Part shown: one piece after another, positions 33,769 to 41,361 of the stretch | Layout: every line of letters begins with the position of its first letter | Position numbering within the stretch: the first letter of the stretch is position 1 | NCBI GenBank assembly: GCA_964632795.1 | Contig: CAZWEZ010000012.1 | Coordinates: 1-52,233, forward strand | Direction: 5' to 3' | Origin: CAZWEZ01 sp964632795 | GTDB taxonomy: Bacteria > Pseudomonadota > Alphaproteobacteria > Rhodospirillales > 2-02-FULL-58-16 | DNA length: 52,233 nt | The notes under the pieces: generated by a model | What the model saw: the letters and a program-made list of their open reading frames with translations, nothing else | The model's database searches: none | What the model was told of the DNA's origin: nothing | Made by a program: the position numbers and the translations under genes

Positions 33769-34873
33769 CGCCCGGAACGAGCGTGTGAAGCGGGAATACC
33801 TGACATATTTGAAGGAGGCCAAGCGTCTCAGCGAGACATCAATCGACGGGGTGGCCGCCGCGCTACACCGGTTCGAGACCTACACCGGATTCCGCGATTT
33901 CAGGCAATTCCATATCCAACAGGCCATCAATTTCAAGCGGCATTTGGCGAAGGAGCGGAACGAGCGCACGGGCAAACCGCTCAGCAAGGCGACGATGCAC
34001 GCGGTATTGTCGGCCTTGAAAGCCTCCTTTCAATGGCTGGCTGGAAGGCCCGGCTACAAGTCCCGCCTTACCTATGCTGACGCCGAATACTTTAACCTTT
34101 CGGAAAAAGAAACTCGGGAGGCTAAGGCCCATACCGAACGCCCGGCGCCAACGGTCGAACAGATCGTCCATGTGCTTGGTGGCATGTCGGCGAAAACGGA
34201 GATCGAGCTGCGGGACCGGGCGGTTATCGCATTCACGCTTCTAACAGGTGCTCGGGATGGGGCAATCGCCTCTATGAAGCTCAAGCATATCGACTTGGCT
34301 GAAGGGCGTGTTATCCAGGATGCGCGCGAGGTTCGAACCAAGTTCTCCAAGACCTTCACGACCTACTTCTTCCCAGTCGGGGACGAGGTGCGCCGGATCG
34401 TGGAAGAGTGGGCCGATTTCCTGCGGGCCGAAAAGCTGTGGGGCAACGACGACCCGCTTTTTCCCTCCACCGAAGTGTCCCTGGGCAACAATCAGCAATT
34501 CCGCGCTTCGGGTCTCGCACGCGTGCATTGGAGTACCGCATCTCCGATTCGCGAGATCTTCCGAAAGGCGTTCGAGCAGGCCGGCTTGCCCTATTTCAAC
34601 CCGCATAGCTTCCGGAAGACACTGGCGCGGCTCGGAGAACGGGTCTGCCGTACACCCGAGGAATTCAAGGCGTGGAGCCAGAATCTCGGGCACGAACACG
34701 TTTTGACCACGTTTACCAGCTACGGCAACGTCGCTCCCGACCGGCAAAGCGAGGTGATGCGCGCGTTTTCTATGAATGAACCCCCTGATCGGCAAAACTC
34801 GGGCCAACCATCATTGGTGGCGGTCGATGCGGACAAATTTCAAAAACTTTTTGACCGACTTGGTATCGCGTAG
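33755..34873 (+). CDS. Tyrosine-type site-specific recombinase (XerC/D-like)
   Basis: A 372-residue recombinase starting at the ATG with AAGGAG upstream. It has a SAM-like N-terminal domain (YLKEAKRLSETSIDGVAAAL) and a catalytic domain with TGARDGAIASM (first Arg), HSFRKTLARLG (His-x-x-Arg), NLGHEHVLTTFTSYGN (His and Tyr). All catalytic residues are present. It is distinct from the P4-type integrase. Its pairing with a helix-turn-helix partner resembles mobile cassettes found inside proteobacterial islands. Confidence 0.9.
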   Translation: MTTHNARNERVKREYLTYLKEAKRLSETSIDGVAAALHRFETYTGFRDFRQFHIQQAINFKRHLAKERNERTGKPLSKATMHAVLSALKASFQWLAGRPGYKSRLTYADAEYFNLSEKETREAKAHTERPAPTVEQIVHVLGGMSAKTEIELRDRAVIAFTLLTGARDGAIASMKLKHIDLAEGRVIQDAREVRTKFSKTFTTYFFPVGDEVRRIVEEWADFLRAEKLWGNDDPLFPSTEVSLGNNQQFRASGLARVHWSTASPIREIFRKAFEQAGLPYFNPHSFRKTLARLGERVCRTPEEFKAWSQNLGHEHVLTTFTSYGNVAPDRQSEVMRAFSMNEPPDRQNSGQPSLVAVDADKFQKLFDRLGIA

Positions 34874-35059
34874 GCATTAGGCTGAGCCATGAATGATTGC
34901 GCCGAACGGGTTTGCTGCACCCTCAAGCGTAATCGGCCAGGGTCACCCCGGCGCCACTCCTGTGAAAACCGCGAAACGGCATCGGCACACTAATAACTGG
35001 CTTCATGGTATAAAAACTGCTAACGTTCGTTACTCTGTTTTGTACTATGCGGTCAAACT

Positions 35060-35764
35060 ATGAAAATCGTCGCGTATCACCGTGTCTCAACTGCTCGTCA
35101 GGGCATCAGCGGCCTAGGGCTTGAGGCGCAGACCAAGGCTATCGAGGACTTTGCCCGTGCCCGAAGCGCCGAGCTGATTGGCTCCTTCACCGAGGTCGAG
35201 AGCGGTAATAACAACGCCCGCCCCGAACTGGCCGAGGCCGTGCACCTCGCTAAGGTTACCGGAGCGACGCTGGTGATCGCCAAACTGGACCGTCTGTCAC
35301 GCAACGCGGTCTTCTTGCTCACCCTCCGCGACAGCGGAGTGAAGTTCATCGCTGCCGACATGCCGGACGCCAACGACTTGACCGTCGGCATCATGGCCCT
35401 GGTAGCCCAGCAGGAGCGCGAGGCCATCTCCCGGCGCACCAAGGAGGCCCTTGCGGCGGCCAAAGCCCGAGGCATCAAACTGGGCAATCCTAACGGCGCT
35501 GCGGCCCTGCGCCGGGCAGGCAAAGGCAACAAAGCTGGTGTGCTGGCAATAAAGGCCAATGCCGATCAACATGCTGCGAACCTCGCTCCTGTGGTCGGGG
35601 CGTTGCGCTCCGAGGGCGTCACCAGCCTGGGACCCATCGCCGAGGCCCTAAACCAGCGAGGCATGTTGACGCCCCGTGGTGGGCGCTGGCACAAGTCCTC
35701 GGTGCGGAACCTGCTGGACCGGCTCGACAGGATCGGCCATCAGGGCAACACAGCCGTGGCATAA
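35060..35764 (+). CDS. Serine recombinase (resolvase/invertase family)
   Basis: A 234-residue recombinase. The catalytic Ser is in VAYHRVSTARQG at the N-terminus. Other conserved parts are LVIAKLDRLSRNAVFLLTL, DANDLTVGIMALVAQQERE and RTKEALAAAKARGIKLGNP, followed by a C-terminal recombinase-type helix-turn-helix (LGPIAEALNQRGMLTPRGGR). It lies 186 bases after the tyrosine recombinase; the gap holds only a promoter-like ATGGTATAAAAACTG near 35005. The third recombinase in 5 kb, it marks repeated integration events. Confidence 0.9.
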   Translation: MKIVAYHRVSTARQGISGLGLEAQTKAIEDFARARSAELIGSFTEVESGNNNARPELAEAVHLAKVTGATLVIAKLDRLSRNAVFLLTLRDSGVKFIAADMPDANDLTVGIMALVAQQEREAISRRTKEALAAAKARGIKLGNPNGAAALRRAGKGNKAGVLAIKANADQHAANLAPVVGALRSEGVTSLGPIAEALNQRGMLTPRGGRWHKSSVRNLLDRLDRIGHQGNTAVA

Positions 35765-35840
35765 ACCGTCCGCGTCCGGTGCGGTTATATACGGTCACGG
35801 CCGCCGGCACGGAGATCACGCGCTTCAACGCGCTCAGGCA

Positions 35841-36239
35841 CCGAATACCAAGAAAGGCACCTTACAAGCCATCACCATCCCAAATATCGACGGGACCGCC
35901 AACATCATTACCGACCAGCACACTGGCTACGAGGGGCTTGATAAGCACTTCCATAGCCACCATACGGTCAACCACGGCGAAACCTACGTCCGCGCCTTGA
36001 TCTTCCACACCAACTTCGCGGAGTCCTACCACTCCCTGCTAAAGCGCGGGATCGTCGGCAGCTTCCACCACGTCTCAGAGAAGCATTTACCGCGCTATCT
36101 CCGGGAATTTGAATTCCGTTGGAACAGCCGTCGAACCACCGATGGAGAGCGGACAGTAGCGGCAATCCAAGGCGCGAAGGGAAAGCGGTTGATGTATCGA
36201 AAGCCAATAAAATCGGGGGCCGCAAACGCGGCCCCCTGA
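35841..36239 (+). pseudogene. IS1595-family (ISXO2-like) transposase, C-terminal remnant
   Basis: The frame contains ITDQHTGYEGLDKHFHSHHT, then NHGETYVRALIFHTNFAESY and HSLLKRGIVGSFHHVSEKHL, PRYLREFEFRWNSR: the C-terminal two thirds of an ISXO2-like DDE domain. The zinc-ribbon N-terminus and the first catalytic Asp are absent and no start codon is usable, so this is a decayed copy. It ends in GGGGCCGC sequence that forms a terminator for the opposite strand. No matching terminal inverted repeats were found. Confidence 0.8.
36206..36236 (-). terminator. Rho-independent terminator (minus strand)
   Basis: On the minus strand GGGGGCCGC pairs with GCGGCCCCC over a four-base loop, followed by GATTTTATT. 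It lies just after the mini-ORF and downstream of the DUF4760 gene, so it should end that transcript. Confidence 0.75.
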
Positions 36240-36242
36240 ATT

Positions 36243-36266
36243 CTAGATGGCGTATTCCATATACAT
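36243..36266 (-). CDS. Seven-residue mini-ORF (MYMEYAI) with perfect Shine-Dalgarno
   Basis: AAAGGAGGTT lies six bases before ATG TAT ATG GAA TAC GCC ATC TAG. The spacing and full anti-SD match are better than at most real genes in the window. It sits 45 bases after the DUF4760 stop and six bases before a terminator. It could be a tiny peptide gene, a leader-type element or a deletion scar. Confidence 0.4.
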   Translation of the reverse strand: MYMEYAI

Positions 36267-36310
36267 GGCGAACCTCCTTTAAGACAAAGTGAGGAGCAAC
36301 CTCTCCTTTT

Positions 36311-36943
36311 TCAACCCCCTACATGCCACCGCATGCATAAATCTTCTAAGGGCTTCCAAATAAGCGGCCGCGCTCGTTGTGTCCGAAGCTGATCAACATA
36401 AGGCTTTGCTATCTGGAATGCCCCAATGACATGCCCTGCAAATTGACCCTTGAGAGCCCCCTCATCGACCAAACCGTTTTCTATCGCATGGGCCATTTCT
36501 TCGAAAAAGTTTAATAATGCGGTGATGTTAGTCTCATTTTTCCCCTGAATGAAGGCTAACACCTGTGCTTGACTTGCGGTTTTTTGGTTGTATAGCTGCC
36601 GACAAATATCTCTCGCCCAATGCATTTGAGGATCATTCCATCGTGCCCCATAATGCAGAGCCCGCTCCTTCTTCCCCTGCTCATCGAGCGCCGCTTCCCG
36701 ACTACGCAGGCGAGCCTCTTGGGACAAATAGAGGTTAAGGGTTTTCGCTATATAGTAAGCCGTAATAATGGTGCCGCCAGCTGCCGACGCTGCCGCCAGA
36801 AATATGACCGTTTCCTTTAACGATTGACTGACATCAAAAAAGAAACCTGAAAGTACGGCAATAACGGCCACAACCATCGCCGCGAACCCCACGGGGAACT
36901 GAACGGTTCCGGTTGTGTCGCTACTTTTCGGCGGTTCAACCAT
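36311..36943 (-). CDS. DUF4760-like membrane protein
   Basis: A 210-residue protein with two N-terminal transmembrane helices: FAAMVVAVIAVLSGFFFDVS and VIFLAAASAAGGTIITAYYI. A cytosolic domain follows, with ARWNDPQMHWARDICRQLYN, ALLNFFEEMAHAIENGLVDE and RPLIWKPLEDLCMRW. The C-terminal domain resembles DUF4760, whose members occur next to mobile and defence genes and have no known activity. It lies 20 bases after a small gene on the same strand, and the transcript appears to end at 36206-36236. Confidence 0.65.
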   Translation of the reverse strand: MVEPPKSSDTTGTVQFPVGFAAMVVAVIAVLSGFFFDVSQSLKETVIFLAAASAAGGTIITAYYIAKTLNLYLSQEARLRSREAALDEQGKKERALHYGARWNDPQMHWARDICRQLYNQKTASQAQVLAFIQGKNETNITALLNFFEEMAHAIENGLVDEGALKGQFAGHVIGAFQIAKPYVDQLRTQRARPLIWKPLEDLCMRWHVGG

Positions 36944-36963
36944 CCAAAAAGTATAGCATAATG

Positions 36964-37110
36964 TTAGGTCTTGTCATCCCCTTTGCCTGGCTCCTCCCGG
37001 CCTGACTTCACCCGCAACAATCCCTCTACCGCCTCCTCGAATTTGAGCGGTGCCAACGAGATCGGCTTCTCGGCTGGCTTCTGCTTGTCTTCCTGCTTTT
37101 CAGCCATCAT
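36964..37110 (-). CDS. Small hypothetical protein (SLAPLKFEEAV type)
   Basis: A 48-residue, very polar protein: MMAEKQEDKQKPAEKPISLA followed by PLKFEEAVEGLLRVK. I have seen the 'KPxSLAPLxFEDAVxGLLxVK' pattern repeatedly as a short hypothetical in Gram-negative genomes and islands, without function. Two adjacent ATGs (37110 and 37107) could start it. It is upstream of the DUF4760 gene, and DnaA-box-like sites lie 20-50 bases before it. Confidence 0.6.
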   Translation of the reverse strand: MMAEKQEDKQKPAEKPISLAPLKFEEAVEGLLRVKSGREEPGKGDDKT

Positions 37111-37127
37111 TCGACCAGATTCAGAAG

Positions 37128-37163
37128 TTATACACACAACACCTTGTGGTTGGGTGTGGATAA
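37128..37163. promoter_or_regulatory. Inverted pair of DnaA-box-like sites
   Basis: TTATACACA at 37128-37136 fits the relaxed DnaA box, and TGTGGATAA at 37155-37163 is the perfect box in reverse orientation. They lie between the small gene and the tRNA region. With only two boxes and no replication gene nearby, a regulatory role is as likely as replication. Confidence 0.4.
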
Positions 37164-37214
37164 CTAGCGTATATCTTGTTTGACTCGCGGGTAAATTCCC
37201 CCGAGAGTCGTCGT

Positions 37215-37250
37215 GGATCGGGCCTGGGCCGATTCGCACAAGCCCGATCC
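37215..37250 (+). other. Perfect 9-bp hairpin upstream of the tRNA
   Basis: GGATCGGGC at 37215-37223 pairs with GCCCGATCC at 37242-37250 around an 18-base loop. It precedes the MPPP mini-ORF by 26 bases. The rest of 37111-37409 holds the DnaA-like boxes, this hairpin and the mini-ORF, and no ordinary gene. Confidence 0.5.
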
Positions 37251-37276
37251 TTGGATAACAACGACAGGAGGGAGCG

Positions 37277-37291
37277 ATGCCCCCGCCCTAG
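37277..37291 (+). CDS. Mini-ORF encoding Met-Pro-Pro-Pro
   Basis: ATG CCC CCG CCC TAG, preceded by AGGAGGGA at the right distance. Three consecutive proline codons would stall ribosomes lacking enough EF-P or prolyl-tRNA. It lies 119 bases before a tRNA whose anticodon loop has a Pro-type triplet. Chance cannot be excluded. Confidence 0.35.
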   Translation: MPPP

Positions 37292-37409
37292 AATGTTAGC
37301 CAGCGCGCCTAGAAGACTCCGACTTGCGCGCTGTTCGTCCGAGGGTCGGGCCGGTCGGGATGGTGTGACAGCACCGCCCCGACCGGTGGACAAGCGTCCT
37401 GCCCTCAAT

Positions 37410-37497
37410 GGCCCCGTGGCGAAACTGGTAGACGCAGCCGATCTGGGGTCGGCTTCCCTACACAGGATTGCGGGTTCGAGTCCCGCCGGGGCCACCA
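37410..37497 (+). tRNA. Class II tRNA, Leu-like body with an atypical anticodon loop (TCTGGGG)
   Basis: The 88-base sequence folds fully: acceptor GGCCCCG/CGGGGCC, A73 and an encoded CCA, a D-arm typical of tRNA-Leu (GCGAAACTGGTAGACGC), a long variable arm with CCT/AGG, and T-arm GCGGG-TTCGAGT-CCCGC. The anticodon stem GCCGA/TCGGC is perfect. The seven-base loop TCTGGGG would place TGG (Pro) at 34-36 and C at position 33, where U is nearly universal. If T-G pairing extends the stem, GGG would be the triplet. Neither is a leucine anticodon. Confidence 0.75.
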
Positions 37498-37609
37498 TCT
37501 AGCACGACTCACATTCTCGCACATCAGATTCGCGTTTCAAACAAATTGTTTGCCTCCCCCCCTAGATGGGGTGTTGGGTTTGTGATCTCCCCAATCGCCG
37601 GAGAACCGG

Positions 37610-37765
37610 CCGCTCATCCGTGAGCAGGCCTATGGCGAGGCGCTCGACCCTGAAAAACTGGAACGACTCGGCCGTTACGAAGCGCATCTCGACCGCAAGC
37701 TGGAACGGATGTTGACCATGCTGATCCGGCTTCAGGACCTTCGCGGCGGTTCGGCGAACCCATAA
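37610..37765 (+). pseudogene. Fragment of an unidentified mobile-element gene
   Basis: An open stretch without a start codon reads PLIREQAYGEALDPEKLERL, then GRYEAHLDRKLERMLTMLIR and ends LQDLRGGSANP. The 'YExxLDRKLERxLxMLxRLQDLR' pattern recurs in proteobacterial mobile regions as the end of small hypothetical proteins. The N-terminus is missing. Between 37498 and 37948 I see only this fragment and the promoter-like sequence before the Phd gene. Confidence 0.55.
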
Positions 37766-37948
37766 TCCGTTTCGCAAAAATGGTGCTGGCCCAGGGCCTT
37801 CCTGGCGAAAACCGTATGCGGGCGGGCGTGGCGCGGTGGATTGCCAGCGCCAGGGCGTTTATTCTGGGTTACCACTCGCAAATCCGCGATTCGATTGCCT
37901 TAACGGGCAAAATAGCCAAAACTGGATGCGAATAGCGTAGGGAGTCGC

Positions 37949-38167
37949 ATGCAGACCCTGACGGCGAAGGACGCCATACAGGGCTTCGGCCGGCTGATCG
38001 ACCTTGCCCGCGCCGAGCCGGTGACGGTGGCCAAGCATGGGCGCCCCGTCGTCGTGGTGATTGCGCTGGAGAAGTTTGAGCGGCTAACACAACGAGATCT
38101 GGGAGCTGACGCAGCGCCAAAGACAGTGCGCGCCGCGAGACGTTCGCGAGGGACGGCCGACACATGA
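37949..38167 (+). CDS. Solitary Phd/YefM-like antitoxin or operon regulator
   Basis: A 72-residue Phd-family protein: LTAKDAIQGFGRLIDLARAE followed by PVTVAKHGRPVVVVIALEKF, the standard DNA-binding half. The C-terminal half is short and basic (RAARRSRGTADT), unlike normal toxin-binding tails. No toxin gene is next to it; its stop overlaps the ATG of a large helicase gene (ATGA). A TAGGGAG Shine-Dalgarno precedes its start. The likely role is repressing the operon it starts, with toxin pairing lost; this is inferred from position. Confidence 0.8.
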   Translation: MQTLTAKDAIQGFGRLIDLARAEPVTVAKHGRPVVVVIALEKFERLTQRDLGADAAPKTVRAARRSRGTADT

Positions 38168-41100
38168 AAATCCTTCGAAATACCGGGACCGAACGCGTCA
38201 TCGATCTAATCCGTCCGTGGCTCCAGCCGGGCAATCAGCTCGACGTTGTCACTCCGTCGCTTTCGCTCTTCGCCTTCGCCGAGATCCTCGAAGAGGCATC
38301 CAAGTTGGCCGAGGCCCGCTTGCTGTTACCGCCGGACGGGGCGGATCTGGGGTTTCTGGGGACCGAAGCGGATCGCGCCGCGCGTAACCGCTTGCAGACC
38401 CGCTGGCTGGCAAGGCGGTGTGCCGGCTGGATCGAAGACAAGGCCGAGGTCCGTCGCGCCAATGGCGCCGTTCCTCAGGGAGCCATCGTACTGCGCGACG
38501 GTGACGCACGGCCCCGGCAAGTGGTTCTTGGGTCGTTTGGGTTCAGCACCGATGGGCTCGGGATCACGCCCGGCAACCCGCTCAGCCTGATCCAGGCTTC
38601 CGAGACAGCAGACGAAGGCAACCTGCTCAGCCAATGGTTCGACCTGCAATGGTCTGGCTTGCAGACCGATCCATGCCACAAGTCGGCGGTGATCGAGGGG
38701 CTCCAGTCTCTGGCCGCGCATCGCGACCCGTTCCTGGTCTACACGCTCATTCTCCATCACCTCTTCGGGGACCGTGGCGAGGATATGGACGAGGAGCGTA
38801 TCGTCAAGTCAGCCACCGGCATCCGCAACACGGTCGTATGGAAGAAGCTCTTCAAGTTCCAGCGCGATGGCGTGATCGGCGCGATCGACAAGCTGAACCG
38901 CTTTGGCGGCTGCATCATCGCCGACAGCGTCGGTCTCGGAAAGACGTTCGAAGCGCTGGCGATCATAAAGTACCACGAGCTGCGAAACGATCGCGCTCTG
39001 GTCCTTTGCCCCAAGCGCCTGCGCGACAACTGGACGCTCTATAAGGCCAACGACCGCCGGAACTTCCTGGCGACCGATCGCTTCAACTACGACGTCCTCA
39101 ACCACACCGACCTGTCCCGCGATGGCGGTTCTTCCGGCGACATCGATCTCGCGCATGTGAACTGGGGCAACTACGACCTCGTCGTCATCGACGAATCGCA
39201 CAATTTCCGCAACAAACGAACTCCGCGTCAGGGCGGGGAGACCCGCTACGACCGCCTGATGCGGAGGATCGTCAAGGAGGGCGTTAAGACCCGCGTGCTC
39301 ATGCTCTCGGCCACCCCGGTGAACAACCGCATGGCCGACCTACGCAACCAGATCGCCTTCGCGACCGAGGGCGACGACAACGCTCTTTTAGAGCACGGTA
39401 TATCGAGCATCGACAGCACGACGCGGCTTGCGCAGAAGCAGTTCAACCGCTGGCTGGATATGGAGGAAGCGGAACGGACGCCGGGGCGCCTGATCGAGAT
39501 GCTGGGATTCGACTACTTCAGCCTACTCGATTTGCTGACGATCGCCCGGTCGCGCAAGCACATCGAGAAGTACTACGGCATTGCCGAGACCGGCCGCTTC
39601 CCCGACCGGCTGAAGCCGATCAACATCAAGGCCGACGTGGACCGCGCCGGCCAATTCCCGCCGATCCGTGACATCAACAACGAGATCCGCCGTCTGAACC
39701 TCGCCTCCTACGCACCGCTCCGGTACGTGCTGCCGCATCGACAGGCGGCTTACGATAAAAAATACAGCACCGAAATTCGCGGTGGCGAGGGCTTCTTCCG
39801 CCAGGCAGACCGCGAGGAGAGCCTGATCCACCTGCTGCGCGTGAACGTGCTCAAGCGCATGGAGAGCTCGGTCACGTCGTTCGCCCTCACGGTGCAGCGG
39901 CAGCTGCGGGACGTGGAAGCCACGCTGGCCCGCATCGAGAGTCACGCCGATGAATTGGAGGAAATCGACATCGAGGATGTGGACCTCGATGATCCCGCCT
40001 TTGAGAGTCTGCTCGTCGGCCGCAAGGTGAAGGTGCTGCTGAAGGACGTGGACCTCATCCGCTGGAAACAGGAGCTGATCGAGGACCGCAATCGCTTGGC
40101 GACCCTGCACGCGGCGGCCGCTCAGGTGGATGCCTCTCGTGACGCCAAGCTTGCGGCCCTACGCGAGATGATCGAGCACAAGTGCCGTAACCCGATCAAT
40201 TCCGGCAACCGCAAGGTCATCGTCTTCACCGCCTTCGCCGACACCGCCCGTTATCTCTACGATCAGATCGCCCCGTGGGCAAAGACAACCCTTGGCATCG
40301 ATACGACGCTGGTCACCGGAACGGGCAGCAACCGGACCACTCTCGCCGGCCTGCGCAAGGACCTGGCATCAATTCTCACCTCGTTCGCACCGCGGGCCAA
40401 GGAGCGGCCCGAGGAATACGCTGGCGAGGGCGAGATTGACCTGCTCATCGCCACCGATTGCATCTCCGAGGGTCAGAACCTCCAAGACTGCGACTGGCTG
40501 ATCAACTACGACATCCACTGGAACCCGGTGCGCATCATTCAGCGCTTCGGCCGCATTGATCGCATCGGCTCGCCGAACGACCGCATCCAGCTCGTCAATT
40601 TCTGGCCCAACATGGAGCTGGAGGAGTACATCAACCTGGAGCAGCGGGTCAGTGGTCGCATGGTGCTGCTCGACATCTCTGCCACCGGCGAAGAGAACCT
40701 GATCGAGCAGGACTCCGGCAACCAGATGAACGATCTGGAGTACCGCCGCAAACAACTGTTGAAGCTCCAGGACGCGGTAATCGACCTGGAAGACCTTTCC
40801 ACTGGTGTCTCCATTGCCGATCTGACGCTCACTGATTTCCGCATCGATCTTGCGCAATACCTCAAGGCGCATCCGGGTGTGCTGGAGTGCCTGCCGCTGG
40901 GCACCTGCGCGGTCACCACTACCACCGAGGCGGAAATCGCACCGGGCATCATCTTCTGCCTGCGCGCCGAGGGCGAGGCCGCCAAGCGCAGCGCCGAGGC
41001 CGGTTATCCGCTCGGTGCCCAGTATCTCGTGCATGTGGGCAACGACGGCACGGTGCTGCTCCCCTACACGCAGGCGAAGCAGATCCTCGACCGGCTCAAG

Positions 41101-41361
41101 CGTCTCTGTCTCGGGCGCGACCTGCCCGATGCGGGCGCCTCCGCCCGCTTCGACAAGGCGACCAAGCAGGGCGAGGACATGCGCGCCGCGCAGCGCCTGC
41201 TTGCCGCCGCCGTGGCCTCGGTGGTCGGCAAGAACGAAGAGCGCGCCGTGGCAAGCCTGTTCACCCCTGGCGGCACTCACGCCATGAAGGGCGAGTTTGC
41301 GGGCATCAACGACTTTGAAGTCATCGCTTGGCTCGCAGTGTTGCCGGAGACGGATGGATGA
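38164..41361 (+). CDS. SNF2/HepA-type helicase with degenerate PLD-like N-terminus
   Basis: A 1065-residue superfamily 2 ATPase. The helicase core runs from about 228 to 870: KLFKFQRDGVIGAIDKL, Walker A IIADSVGLGKTFEA (about 252-264), VVIDESHNFRN (about 341), LMLSATPVNNR, then VIVFTAFADTARYLYDQIA, LLIATDCISEGQNLQDCDWL and the final Arg finger motif IIQRFGRIDRIGSPNDR near 793. Residues 1-165 resemble the PLD-like module of similar helicases, but the HxK box is replaced and only GSFGFSTDGLGI recalls its second half. It overlaps the Phd gene and the next gene by 4 bases each. The probable role is ATP-driven DNA translocation in a restriction system. Confidence 0.88.
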   Translation: MKILRNTGTERVIDLIRPWLQPGNQLDVVTPSLSLFAFAEILEEASKLAEARLLLPPDGADLGFLGTEADRAARNRLQTRWLARRCAGWIEDKAEVRRANGAVPQGAIVLRDGDARPRQVVLGSFGFSTDGLGITPGNPLSLIQASETADEGNLLSQWFDLQWSGLQTDPCHKSAVIEGLQSLAAHRDPFLVYTLILHHLFGDRGEDMDEERIVKSATGIRNTVVWKKLFKFQRDGVIGAIDKLNRFGGCIIADSVGLGKTFEALAIIKYHELRNDRALVLCPKRLRDNWTLYKANDRRNFLATDRFNYDVLNHTDLSRDGGSSGDIDLAHVNWGNYDLVVIDESHNFRNKRTPRQGGETRYDRLMRRIVKEGVKTRVLMLSATPVNNRMADLRNQIAFATEGDDNALLEHGISSIDSTTRLAQKQFNRWLDMEEAERTPGRLIEMLGFDYFSLLDLLTIARSRKHIEKYYGIAETGRFPDRLKPINIKADVDRAGQFPPIRDINNEIRRLNLASYAPLRYVLPHRQAAYDKKYSTEIRGGEGFFRQADREESLIHLLRVNVLKRMESSVTSFALTVQRQLRDVEATLARIESHADELEEIDIEDVDLDDPAFESLLVGRKVKVLLKDVDLIRWKQELIEDRNRLATLHAAAAQVDASRDAKLAALREMIEHKCRNPINSGNRKVIVFTAFADTARYLYDQIAPWAKTTLGIDTTLVTGTGSNRTTLAGLRKDLASILTSFAPRAKERPEEYAGEGEIDLLIATDCISEGQNLQDCDWLINYDIHWNPVRIIQRFGRIDRIGSPNDRIQLVNFWPNMELEEYINLEQRVSGRMVLLDISATGEENLIEQDSGNQMNDLEYRRKQLLKLQDAVIDLEDLSTGVSIADLTLTDFRIDLAQYLKAHPGVLECLPLGTCAVTTTTEAEIAPGIIFCLRAEGEAAKRSAEAGYPLGAQYLVHVGNDGTVLLPYTQAKQILDRLKRLCLGRDLPDAGASARFDKATKQGEDMRAAQRLLAAAVASVVGKNEERAVASLFTPGGTHAMKGEFAGINDFEVIAWLAVLPETDG

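Noticed and set aside
34894..34995. 34-codon frame between the tyrosine and serine recombinases
   Set aside because: Cys/Arg rich, no Shine-Dalgarno and no family features; the stretch is better seen as a promoter region.
37176..37502. Open frame reading through the tRNA (ends VAKLVDAADLGSASLHR...)
   Set aside because: The C-terminal part is simply the translation of a tRNA-Leu-like gene, a well-known spurious product; no protein features upstream.
37949..38167. Complete toxin-antitoxin pair at the start of the defence operon
   Set aside because: Only the Phd-type gene is present; the overlapping next gene is a 1065-residue helicase and no PIN, Doc or RelE gene is nearby.
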